In this document: positions 24,808-32,544 of the stretch, piece after piece | Layout of the letters: each line of letters starts with the position of its first letter | How positions within the stretch are numbered: position 1 is the first letter of the stretch | Assembly (NCBI RefSeq): GCF_022867795.2 | Contig: NZ_CP107006.1 | Location: 6,014,001-6,078,000, forward strand | DNA from: Chitinophaga horti | Lineage (GTDB): Bacteria; Bacteroidota; Bacteroidia; Chitinophagales; Chitinophagaceae | Reading direction: 5' to 3' | Length of the DNA: 64,000 nucleotides | The notes under the pieces: model-generated | What the model was told of the DNA's origin: nothing | Database searches by the model: none | The model's input: the letters and a program-made list of their open reading frames with translations, nothing else | Position numbers and translations under genes: made by a program

Positions 24808-24828
24808 TTATTTCTAAAACAAAAGGTT

Positions 24829-25302
24829 ATGTCTGGCGTAAATTACGTTACCAAAGAAACCCTTGAGCAAATGAGAGAGGAGCTTACGCAACTCAAGACC
24901 AAAGGAAGAGCAGAAATTGCCCGCGCTATTTCAGAAGCTCGTGAAAAAGGGGATTTGAAGGAAAATGCAGAATACGATGCAGCTAAAGAGGCGCAAGGCC
25001 TCCATGAGGCAAAGATCGCCGTGCTGGAAAATGCCATAGCCACCGCCAGGGTAGTGGAAGCCGATTCCATCGATACATCCAAGGTTTCTATTCTTTGTAA
25101 GGTGACGATCACCAATATGGCCAGCAAGAAAACAGTCACTTACCAGTTGGTTTCTGAAAAGGAAGCTGATCTGAAAGCAAATAAGATCTCCGTTACTTCC
25201 CCTATCGGCAAAGGTTTGCTTGGGAAAAAAGTGGGTGAGGTAGCAGATGTGGTAGCGCCAAATGGCAGTATGAGTTTTAAGATCGAGAACATCGGTATCT
25301 GA
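24829..25302 (+). CDS. greA: Transcription elongation factor GreA
   Basis: GreA binds the RNA polymerase secondary channel and triggers cleavage of backtracked RNA. The 157-residue protein has the N-terminal coiled coil with the tip residues in SEAREKGDLKENAEYDAAKE, where the acidic pair coordinates the catalytic magnesium, and the C-terminal FKBP-like domain with SPIGKGLLGKKVGEV. Length is normal. A leader with a terminator-like hairpin precedes it and a strong terminator follows. Confidence 0.97.
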   Translation: MSGVNYVTKETLEQMREELTQLKTKGRAEIARAISEAREKGDLKENAEYDAAKEAQGLHEAKIAVLENAIATARVVEADSIDTSKVSILCKVTITNMASKKTVTYQLVSEKEADLKANKISVTSPIGKGLLGKKVGEVADVVAPNGSMSFKIENIGI

Positions 25303-25323
25303 TACAATACATTATTATAACGA

Positions 25324-25356
25324 AAGGCCCGTCTGTTACAGACGGGCCTTTGTTTT
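25324..25356 (+). terminator. Terminator of greA
   Basis: A perfect 12-bp stem (25324-25335 with 25339-25350), a 3-base loop and a T-rich tail. Confidence 0.85.
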
Positions 25357-25408
25357 GAGCATCAATTCAAATTGCTTATTTTTCCGTTACCTTAAAAACC
25401 TGTGGGCC

Positions 25409-25798
25409 ATGACACTTTTTTCCAAGATCATTAAAGGCGAAATTCCTAATTACCGCATTGCCGAAAACGACCAGTTCTACGCTTTTCTCGATATTTTCCC
25501 GCTGATGAAAGGGCATGTACTCATCGTGCCGAAAGTGGAAACCGATCGCTTTTTCGACCTGGAAGATGACCTGTTGCGCGAGTGCCTTCTATTCGCCAAA
25601 CCGATTGCCCTGGCGATAGAAAAAGCATATCCCTGCAACCGCGTAGGCATAAGTGTAATGGGGCTTGAAGTGCCGCATGCGCATATGCACCTGGTGCCGA
25701 TCAACAGTGCTGATGACCTGAACTTTACGCGTCCTAAATTGAAATTATCGACCGACGATTTTCAAACCATCCAGGAGCGGATCATTTCCTTCCTGTAA
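25409..25798 (+). CDS. HIT family nucleotide-binding hydrolase
   Basis: The product is about 129 residues from the ATG at 25409 (MTLFSKIIKGEIP, the family's typical start). The further upstream ATG would add a poorly conserved 18-residue extension. It carries DIFPLMKGHVLIVPK and the histidine triad HAHMHLVP that gives the family its name. HIT proteins hydrolyse nucleoside phosphoramidates or dinucleoside polyphosphates; the physiological substrate is usually not known. It follows greA, separated by a terminator. Confidence 0.93.
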   Translation: MTLFSKIIKGEIPNYRIAENDQFYAFLDIFPLMKGHVLIVPKVETDRFFDLEDDLLRECLLFAKPIALAIEKAYPCNRVGISVMGLEVPHAHMHLVPINSADDLNFTRPKLKLSTDDFQTIQERIISFL

Positions 25799-25804
25799 AT
25801 AAAG

Positions 25805-25840
25805 AAGGGCGTATACGGGCAATGGGCCTGTATACGCCTT
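25805..25840. terminator. Hairpin between convergent HIT and regulator genes
   Basis: A long stem (25805-25820 with 25826-25840, one bulge and one G-T pair) lies between the converging genes. Confidence 0.65.
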
Positions 25841-25862
25841 GGTATATTTTACATGAACTTGT

Positions 25863-26558
25863 TTACGGAACGTAAAACTTGAACCCGATGCCATGCAGCG
25901 TTTCCAGCCTGATGTCATCGACGTCGTCGAAATGTTTCCTGATCTTAGTTATGAAAACGTCCATACTGCGGCCGAGGAAGTAGTCGTCTTTACCCCAAAC
26001 GTGGTAAAGTATTTCTTCGCGTTTAAGCGTTTTGTTGGCGTTTTCGCAGAAAAACTTCAGGAGGTCGGCTTCTTTTTGTGTGAGTGTGGATTTGGTTTTG
26101 CCGTCTTTGTCCAACAGCTTCAGTTCTCCATAATCAAAAGTGAGGGGGCCAAGTTGAAATTGAGCGCGTTTGTCGGCGTTTAAAGGCCGGGTCCTTTTGA
26201 GGAACACTTCGATGCGCATCAATAATTCCTGCATGCTGAAAGGCTTGGTCACGTAGTCATCCGCACCGGTTTTAAAACCAGTGATCTTATCTTCATCCAT
26301 CGATTTGGAGGTAAGAAAGAGTATCGGGATAAGGTCGTTTTTCTTCCTGATTTGCTGGGCGAGTGTAAAGCCGTCCTTTTTAGGCATTACCACATCCAGC
26401 AAACATATATCAAACATTGCTTTTTGAAATTGTTTCCAGGCCATCTCTCCGTCGGAGCAGTGTGTTACTTCGTACCCGGCTTCTTCCAATCTGCGTTTGG
26501 TAACAGCCCCCAGGTTGTAGTCATCTTCAACAAGGAGGATTTTTGCTTTCGTATCCAT
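25863..26558 (-). CDS. Orphan OmpR-family response regulator, RprY-like
   Basis: The 231-residue protein has a receiver domain (LLVEDDYNLG, phosphorylated Asp in CLLDVVMPK about residue 55, Lys in VTKPFS) and a winged-helix output domain ending DYFLGRSMDVFITKIRKHF...GIGFKFYVP. The GRSMDV output signature is that of Bacteroidota RprY-type regulators. No kinase gene is adjacent. A close paralog lies 2.7 kb away at 29226, on the other side of ruvC and two further genes. Confidence 0.88.
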   Translation of the reverse strand: MDTKAKILLVEDDYNLGAVTKRRLEEAGYEVTHCSDGEMAWKQFQKAMFDICLLDVVMPKKDGFTLAQQIRKKNDLIPILFLTSKSMDEDKITGFKTGADDYVTKPFSMQELLMRIEVFLKRTRPLNADKRAQFQLGPLTFDYGELKLLDKDGKTKSTLTQKEADLLKFFCENANKTLKREEILYHVWGKDDYFLGRSMDVFITKIRKHFDDVDDIRLETLHGIGFKFYVP

Positions 26559-26735
26559 CTACGAACTGGATTAGGGTAAAGTTGATAATTGATAAAAAGA
26601 ACAAGTCTTCATAGTTGCTATGGTATTGCAATGGGGCTTTCCGGGAATTTTACCGGCAAACCCGGTTCAAAATAAGTACATTTTCGCAATTAACAAATAA
26701 TAATACCTTGTTCATTCCTGTTCATTTTGTATAAG

Positions 26736-27296
26736 CTATTTGGAAATTCGCTCGGGATTGAGTTTTAAAAATGCCTCCCAGCCCTTGGCTTTGCCGGCCC
26801 CTGCCGCCGGTCCCGAGTCCTGGAAGAAGTGGCAAACCGCTACTGCCAGTGCATCGGAGGCATCCAGGAAGGTGGGGCGTTCGTTGTATTGAAGGATGTG
26901 CCGCAGCATTTGCCACACCTGCTCCTTGTCTGCATTACCGTTGCCCGTTATGGACTGCTTCACTTTTTTAGGGGAGTATTCGGCTACCTGCAAACCGGCC
27001 TGCATGGCGGTAGCAATGGCCACGCCCTGGGCGCGCCCCAGCTTTAGCATACTCTGTACGTTCTTGCCGAAAAAGGGGGCTTCGATAGCGCAACAGTCAG
27101 GTTTGTATTGTAAAATGAGCTCGTTTACCCGCGAATGGATCAACTGCAAGCGCTCATAATGGTCTTTGTGTTTGGATAATTTAAGTACGTCCAGGTCTAT
27201 CACTTTGGCCTTTTTACCCTCCACTTGGATGAGTCCGTACCCCATTACGATCGTACCGGGGTCTATTCCAAGAATTATTTTTGATTTGTTTGCCAA
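26736..27296 (-). CDS. ruvC: Holliday junction resolvase RuvC
   Basis: RuvC cuts Holliday junctions with RuvAB. The product is about 186 residues from the TTG at 27296 and carries the catalytic acids in ILGIDPGTIVMGYG, AIEAPF and the C-terminal DASDALAVAVCH. An in-frame ATG at 27356 would add 20 residues unlike the family and lies upstream of the -7 element TACTTTTG at 27340-27333; the TTG start fits both family length and promoter. ruvB is 2.6 kb away on the same strand. Confidence 0.93.
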   Translation of the reverse strand: MANKSKIILGIDPGTIVMGYGLIQVEGKKAKVIDLDVLKLSKHKDHYERLQLIHSRVNELILQYKPDCCAIEAPFFGKNVQSMLKLGRAQGVAIATAMQAGLQVAEYSPKKVKQSITGNGNADKEQVWQMLRHILQYNERPTFLDASDALAVAVCHFFQDSGPAAGAGKAKGWEAFLKLNPERISK

Positions 27297-27304
27297 CCGC
27301 AGTT

Positions 27305-27340
27305 TATTTTTGCCAAAATCTGAAATCCTGAACAAAAGTA
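27305..27340. promoter_or_regulatory. Overlapping divergent promoters of ruvC and the flippase-like gene
   Basis: Forward strand: TATTTTTG at 27305-27312, with TTTG at 27280-27283 as a possible -33 box (21-base spacing). Reverse strand: TACTTTTG over 27340-27333, with a second TATTTTTG just behind it. The two start sites would lie about 10 bases apart, so the promoters cannot both be occupied freely. Confidence 0.5.
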
Positions 27341-28317
27341 CAAAAATACTCCTCAATTACCTGTTGGGCATCAGCCTGTTCGTTTGGTTAACCTACTCGA
27401 TTTACACACAGCTAATGAACCAGGCCAACCTGGGGGAAGCGCTCGATCGCATGCTCGATCTACTGGCCGACCGCGGCTTGTTCACCCTTTTAGGGGTTAT
27501 TTTGCTGATGTTGGTGAACTGGGGGCTGGAGGCCCGTAAATGGCAGTTCCTCGTAAAACCGCTGGAGGATGTGCCCTTTCGCCGGGCGTTTATGGCCATC
27601 TTATCCGGCGTATCGCTGTCCATCAACACACCAAACCGCATTGGCGAGTACGGAGGGCGCATCCTGTATGTAAAAAATCGTAACAAGCTGAAAGCCATAG
27701 CGGCCACGGTGGTGGGCAGTTTTAGTCAGCTGATCGTGACGGCGCTGTTCGGACTGGCCGGCCTGATTTATTATTTAGATAACTTTGGCTTAAACGAAGC
27801 TGGGAGCCGACTTTCGCCCCAGGTGAGAGAGATAGGGCTCATTTGCCTGCTGGTAATTGTTTCCTTGTTGATTATATTACTTTATTTTCGACTAAAGATT
27901 ATCGTCTCGCTTTTTGAAAAGGTATCCTGGTTGCGGAAGGCTAAAGTGTTTATACAGATCATTGCCCGGTATTCCCCCAAAGAACTGCGAAAGCTGCTGC
28001 TGTTATCCGCAGTGCGATACATAGTCTTCTCGGCACAGTATTTGATTTTATTGTATGTGTTAGGTGTTGAACTTGTGTGGTGGCAAGGTCTTTTGATGAT
28101 CAGTACCATTTACCTCGTTATGGCGGTGGTACCCACGATTGCAATAGCAGAACTGGGCCTTCGCGGAAGGGTAAGTATTTACTTCCTGGGTTTGCTAAGC
28201 CCCAATACGGCCGGCATAATTGCTGCCACCGTGGCGATATGGCTCATCAATCTCATACTGCCCGCCGCAATGGGCAGCATTCTTCTGCTGGGCGTAAAAA
28301 TATTCAAGGAAAAATAG
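27328..28317 (+). CDS. Lysylphosphatidylglycerol synthase/flippase-like membrane protein (UPF0104 type)
   Basis: The product is about 329 residues with seven to eight membrane helices, matching the membrane domain of MprF-like proteins: NWGLEARKWQFLVKPL, SINTPNRIGEYGGRILY and AIAELGLRGRVSIYFLG. There is no aminoacyl-transferase domain, so a lipid flippase or transport role is likelier than lysine transfer. No ATG lies before the first helix. I chose CTG at 27328 because the preceding TTG at 27310 falls in the -7 box; the exact start is uncertain. The DUF3108 gene follows nine bases later. Confidence 0.8.
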   Translation: MNKSTKILLNYLLGISLFVWLTYSIYTQLMNQANLGEALDRMLDLLADRGLFTLLGVILLMLVNWGLEARKWQFLVKPLEDVPFRRAFMAILSGVSLSINTPNRIGEYGGRILYVKNRNKLKAIAATVVGSFSQLIVTALFGLAGLIYYLDNFGLNEAGSRLSPQVREIGLICLLVIVSLLIILLYFRLKIIVSLFEKVSWLRKAKVFIQIIARYSPKELRKLLLLSAVRYIVFSAQYLILLYVLGVELVWWQGLLMISTIYLVMAVVPTIAIAELGLRGRVSIYFLGLLSPNTAGIIAATVAIWLINLILPAAMGSILLLGVKIFKEK

Positions 28318-28326
28318 CGATGATCA

Positions 28327-29121
28327 ATGAAGCATTTGTTACTAATACTTTGTGGGTTAACCATTGCCAGTACCGTCTTCGCACAAAGTGATTTTTGCGG
28401 GGCCGCCAACACGTCTTTCAAGGCAGGCGAAAGCATCACGTTTAAAGTGTATTACAACCTCGGCAAAATGTTCGTTGGCGCCGGGGAAGCTACCTTTTCC
28501 ACTTCTCTCGAAAAGTATGCGGGTCATGATGTGTACCACGTAGTAGGGGACGGTAAAACGTTTCGTACCTATGACTGGATATTCAAAGTGCGCGACCGCT
28601 ACGAAAGTTATATCGATACGGCTACCATGCGTCCTTTGCGTTTTATCCGCAATGTGAACGAGGGTGGCTATAAGATTTCCCAGAACGTGGTGTTCAATAA
28701 CGAAGCGTCCACTGCCACGAATGAAAAAGGTGCGGTCTTTAAGATGCCGCCCTGCGTGCAGGATGTGATCAGCGCGATCTATTACGCCCGTAACATCGAC
28801 TTCTCCAAATACAAACCGAACGATAAGATCCCCTTCGCCATGTTCCTCGATAACGAGGTGTACAACATTTATATCCGTTATATCGGTAAGGAGGAAGTGA
28901 GCACCAAGTTCGGTAAGTTCCGCGCCATCAAGTTTAAGCCATTACTGGTAAAAGGCACCATTTTCGAAGGTGGAGAAAGCATGACGGTGTGGGTGAGCGA
29001 CGATGGCAACAAGGTGCCTCTGCGGGTGGATAGTCCCATCTCCGTAGGAAGTATTAAGGTAGATATGGTGGGGTATAAAAACCTGCGCTACAACTTCACA
29101 TCGCTGATCAGTAAACGCTAA
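28327..29121 (+). CDS. Exported DUF3108 protein
   Basis: The 264-residue product has a signal peptide (MKHLLLILCGLTIASTVFA) and a DUF3108 domain: FKAGESITFKVYYNLGKMFVG near the start, GDGKTFRTYDWIFKVRDRYES, MRPLRFIRNVNEGGY and GKFRAIKFKPLL. It is predicted to be a periplasmic beta-rich domain. It is nine bases behind the flippase-like gene, so one operon. The molecular role of the family is not known to me. Confidence 0.85.
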   Translation: MKHLLLILCGLTIASTVFAQSDFCGAANTSFKAGESITFKVYYNLGKMFVGAGEATFSTSLEKYAGHDVYHVVGDGKTFRTYDWIFKVRDRYESYIDTATMRPLRFIRNVNEGGYKISQNVVFNNEASTATNEKGAVFKMPPCVQDVISAIYYARNIDFSKYKPNDKIPFAMFLDNEVYNIYIRYIGKEEVSTKFGKFRAIKFKPLLVKGTIFEGGESMTVWVSDDGNKVPLRVDSPISVGSIKVDMVGYKNLRYNFTSLISKR

Positions 29122-29195
29122 AAGCTCAGCAGTTTTAACAAATCCTTGGCGCGGAAAGGCACGATTTTTCCGCATCTTGCTGCTTCAGAAAAACT

Positions 29196-29203
29196 TATAT
29201 TTG
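29196..29203 (+). promoter_or_regulatory. -7 element of the second RprY-like regulator
   Basis: TATATTTG matches TAnnTTTG, 22 bases before the ATG at 29226. Confidence 0.5.
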
Positions 29204-29225
29204 TTTACATACTTAACCTGATATA

Positions 29226-29927
29226 ATGGAAGAACGTAAACCTCATATACTATTGGCCGAAGACGATACCAACCTTGGTATGGTGCTGAAAAATTATCTC
29301 GAGCTGAATGATTATGAAGTAGAACTGTGCCGCGATGGCATCCTGGCCCTGGCCGCATTCCGTCGTGAGAAATTCGATATTTGCCTGCTGGACATTATGA
29401 TGCCCAACATGGACGGTTTCAAACTCGCAGAAGAGATTCGTGATGTTGATCCCGATGTACCCTTGTTTTTCCTTTCTGCCAAAACGATGAAGGAAGATAT
29501 TATCCAGGGCTACAAACTGGGTGCTGACGATTACATTTCAAAACCTTTCGATAGCGAACTGCTGCTGCTCAAGATCAAAGCGATCCTGAAACGCAACCAG
29601 GAACTGAACCAGAAAGAGGAGGAGCAACACGAGTTTAACATCGGTGACTACCACTTTAACGCGCGTTTGCGTACGCTGGCGAAGGATGGTCAGTCGCACA
29701 CATTATCTCCTAAAGAGAACGAGCTGCTGCACATGCTTTGCGAGCATAAGAACGACTTGTTACCACGCGAAGTAGCCCTCAAAAAGATCTGGGGCAGCGA
29801 TACGTACTTTAACGGCCGTAGTATGGACGTGTACATTGCTAAACTGCGCAAATACCTGAAAGAAGATCCCAATATCGAGATCGTCAACATTCATGGTAAC
29901 GGCTTCAGACTGGTGGTGAAAGAGTAA
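29226..29927 (+). CDS. Orphan OmpR-family response regulator, RprY-like paralog
   Basis: The 233-residue protein has a receiver (LLAEDDTNLG, Asp in CLLDIMMPN about residue 56, Lys in ISKPFD), a linker rich in Glu and Gln (NQKEEEQHE), and a winged helix with TYFNGRSMDVYIAKLRKYL. It resembles the regulator at 25863 throughout and also lacks a neighbouring kinase. Its stop codon directly abuts the stop codon of ruvB on the other strand, with no base between. Confidence 0.88.
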   Translation: MEERKPHILLAEDDTNLGMVLKNYLELNDYEVELCRDGILALAAFRREKFDICLLDIMMPNMDGFKLAEEIRDVDPDVPLFFLSAKTMKEDIIQGYKLGADDYISKPFDSELLLLKIKAILKRNQELNQKEEEQHEFNIGDYHFNARLRTLAKDGQSHTLSPKENELLHMLCEHKNDLLPREVALKKIWGSDTYFNGRSMDVYIAKLRKYLKEDPNIEIVNIHGNGFRLVVKE

Positions 29928-30956
29928 TCAGAATAACGTATTTCCACTTCCTCTATAAGGAGTTTTTCCTAAATGGGTATAGGCTTTATCGGTGACTTCC
30001 CTTCCACGGGGCGTACGCTTGATAAAGCCTTCCTGTATTAAGAAGGGTTCGTATACTTCCTCCAGTGTACCCGCTTCCTCACCCACCGCCGTTGCGATAG
30101 TGGTAATACCCACAGGCCCACCTTTGAAGTTCTCGATGATCGTGTGCAGGATGCGGTTGTCCATTTCATCGAGCCCGTATTCATCTACATTAAGGGCCTT
30201 CAGACTGAACTTCGCGATCTCCATATCAATTACACCGTTGCCCATTACCTGCGCAAAGTCGCGCACACGGCGTAACAGTCCATTCGCAATACGTGGCGTA
30301 CCACGGGAGCGGCGTGCAATTTCACCAGCCGCGTCAGAAGTAATCTTGGTATTAAGCAGTCCTGATGCCCGCCAGATGATCTGTTGCAAAGTAGCGGCGC
30401 TATAATACTCCAGTCTTGATTTGATGCCGAAGCGGGACAGCAGCGGGGCCGTTAACAGCCCGGAACGAGTGGTGGCACCGATCAATGTAAAAGGATTCAG
30501 GTTGATCTGCACAGAGCGCGCATTGGGACCGCTGTCGATCATAATATCGATGCGGAAGTCCTCCATGGCGGAGTACAGGTATTCTTCCACCACGGTGCTT
30601 AACCGGTGGATCTCGTCTATAAACAGTACGTCTTTATCTTCCAGGTTGGTGAGCAATCCCGCCAGGTCGCCGGGTTTTTCGATCACTGGTCCGGAGGTTT
30701 CCTTGATGTTTACGCCCATTTCGTTGGCTACAATGCGCGAAAGCGTGGTTTTACCCAAACCCGGAGGGCCGTGAAAAAGCACATGGTCCAGCGCTTCGCC
30801 GCGCATTTTAGCGGCTTTGATAAACACTTTCAGGTTCGTGATGATCTGTTCCTGCCCCGCAAAGTCAAGTATCTCCTTGGGACGGATGCTGTTTTCAAAC
30901 TCGCGTTCAGCAGCGCTCAGTCTATTCTCTTCTGGTCGTAAATGCGGATTGGACAT
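29928..30956 (-). CDS. ruvB: Holliday junction branch migration helicase RuvB
   Basis: RuvB is the hexameric AAA+ motor that moves Holliday junctions with RuvA. The product is 342 residues from the ATG at 30956 (MSNPHLRPEEN), the family's usual length; the start nine codons upstream is less likely. It shows Walker A GPPGLGKTTL, Walker B LFIDEIHRL, sensor IGATTRSGLL and arginine finger SRFGI, and ends with the winged helix FIKRTPRGREVTDKAYTHLG. Confidence 0.97.
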   Translation of the reverse strand: MSNPHLRPEENRLSAAEREFENSIRPKEILDFAGQEQIITNLKVFIKAAKMRGEALDHVLFHGPPGLGKTTLSRIVANEMGVNIKETSGPVIEKPGDLAGLLTNLEDKDVLFIDEIHRLSTVVEEYLYSAMEDFRIDIMIDSGPNARSVQINLNPFTLIGATTRSGLLTAPLLSRFGIKSRLEYYSAATLQQIIWRASGLLNTKITSDAAGEIARRSRGTPRIANGLLRRVRDFAQVMGNGVIDMEIAKFSLKALNVDEYGLDEMDNRILHTIIENFKGGPVGITTIATAVGEEAGTLEEVYEPFLIQEGFIKRTPRGREVTDKAYTHLGKTPYRGSGNTLF

Positions 30957-31011
30957 AATGTCCAAAAGTAAGAAAACCTGCATTTTGGATGGAGTTATGG
31001 CCCCGAAATTT

Positions 31012-31019
31012 TATTTTTG
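31012..31019 (+). promoter_or_regulatory. -7 element of the M28 peptidase gene
   Basis: TATTTTTG matches TAnnTTTG, 24-30 bases before the possible ATGs at 31037 and 31043; the ATG-less extension upstream of it can be excluded. Confidence 0.5.
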
Positions 31020-31042
31020 GGCAATATCAAGCTCCTATGATC

Positions 31043-32341
31043 ATGAAAAAGGCTTTATTACTGGCATTACCAATTAGTTTAGGCATTGTGGCGCAAACGG
31101 CTCAGGCGCAAAAGATTCGCGCTAAAGAGGTGAAAAAGATCATTACTACCCTGGCCGCCGACGATATGGGAGGCCGCCCCACTTTTAAACCGGGTATCGA
31201 CAAGGCTTCTGTCTTCCTGGAGAATGAATTTAAAAAAGCCGGGCTGCAACCCCTGGCCGGTTCCAAAGGTTACCGCCAGGAGTTTAACATGTATACCGTA
31301 AAATCGGCTTCCGTACGTTTCCTGGTAAATAGCAGGGAGTGGCGGCGGGACGACGTGGCCGTAGTAAGTAATCAGCCACGTATCGAATGGAGAAACACCG
31401 ATAAAATCACTGTAGAAACGATTACTGATGCAGGCGTTTTGCGCGACAAGTACCGCGCTGCGCAGGATGGCTCGGTAGAATCACCTACTTTGGTTTGGGT
31501 AGATGCTTCCCTTGCCAGCGCCTTCAAAGGACTGAAAGGTCGCCGCGCCCGCCCGCTCATGTCTGGTGAAAAAGATAACCCGGTAGTGTTCGTATTAAAA
31601 GACGGTGCGAACGAAAAGGTGGCGGAATGGAGCCTGTCGGCCACGCAGGAACTGAATATTATGCACCTGAACAACGTTGCAGGCATTATTACTGGCGAAA
31701 GTAAACCGGATGAGTATGTGGTGTTCTCCGGCCACTACGACCATATCGGCATCCTGAAGCCCAACGAAGCGAAAGACAGTATTGCCAACGGTGCGGACGA
31801 CGACGCGTCTGGTACCACGGCAGTAGTGATGCTCGCTAACTATTATAAAAAGAAGAAACCTGCACGTAGCATCATCTTCGTTGCGTTTACTGCGGAAGAA
31901 ATCGGCGGCTACGGTTCGCAGTACTTCTCCCGCCAGCTTGATCCGGCGAAGGTAGTAGCCATGTTTAATATCGAAATGATCGGTAAGGAATCGAAGTTCG
32001 GCCGGAACAGCGCGTTCATCACCGGCTTTGAGAAGTCAGACTTCGGAACGATCCTGCAAAAGAACCTGCAGGGATCGGCCTTCAAGTTTCATCCCGATCC
32101 TTATCCGGAGCAGAACCTGTTCTACCGTTCGGATAACGCTACCCTGGCCCGCTTAGGCGTACCGGCACATACCATTTCCACTACACAGATCGATAAGGAT
32201 AAACTGTATCACAGTGTGGATGATGAGGTAGAAAGCCTGGACATCCAGAACATCACCGACATTATTAAAGCAATCGCCAAAAGTGCGGAAAGTATTATCA
32301 GCGGAAAGGATACGCCAACGCGTGTAACAGATGTGAAGTAA
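31043..32341 (+). CDS. Exported M28-family zinc peptidase
   Basis: The product is about 432 residues with a signal peptide (MKKALLLALPISLGIVAQTAQA); the ATG at 31037 would add two residues. The metal-binding set of M28 aminopeptidases is visible in order: SGHYDHIG (His, Asp), NGADDDASGTT (bridging Asp), FTAEEIGGYGS (catalytic and ligand Glu), NIEMIG and the final His in LYHSVDDE. The enzyme should remove N-terminal residues from peptides in the periplasm or outside. The gene has its own promoter and terminator. Confidence 0.92.
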   Translation: MKKALLLALPISLGIVAQTAQAQKIRAKEVKKIITTLAADDMGGRPTFKPGIDKASVFLENEFKKAGLQPLAGSKGYRQEFNMYTVKSASVRFLVNSREWRRDDVAVVSNQPRIEWRNTDKITVETITDAGVLRDKYRAAQDGSVESPTLVWVDASLASAFKGLKGRRARPLMSGEKDNPVVFVLKDGANEKVAEWSLSATQELNIMHLNNVAGIITGESKPDEYVVFSGHYDHIGILKPNEAKDSIANGADDDASGTTAVVMLANYYKKKKPARSIIFVAFTAEEIGGYGSQYFSRQLDPAKVVAMFNIEMIGKESKFGRNSAFITGFEKSDFGTILQKNLQGSAFKFHPDPYPEQNLFYRSDNATLARLGVPAHTISTTQIDKDKLYHSVDDEVESLDIQNITDIIKAIAKSAESIISGKDTPTRVTDVK

Positions 32342-32359
32342 TCAAAACTTGTTATAAGA

Positions 32360-32400
32360 AAGGGGCTGACCAAAGTGATGGTCAGCCCCTTTTATTATTT
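32360..32400 (+). terminator. Terminator of the M28 peptidase gene
   Basis: A 12-bp perfect stem (32360-32371 with 32380-32391), an 8-base loop and a T-rich tail. Confidence 0.88.
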
Positions 32401-32544
32401 TCCGGGTACCTGGTGAACCGTTGTCACAGTTCAAGCGATTACCAAATGATTGCGGTGAGCTCCCGTTTATTTAATTAGAACTTGCCGGTGAACTCATTTT
32501 ATTTCAGATACCCGATGAAGTTCCTGTCATCAAGCCTTGCATGA

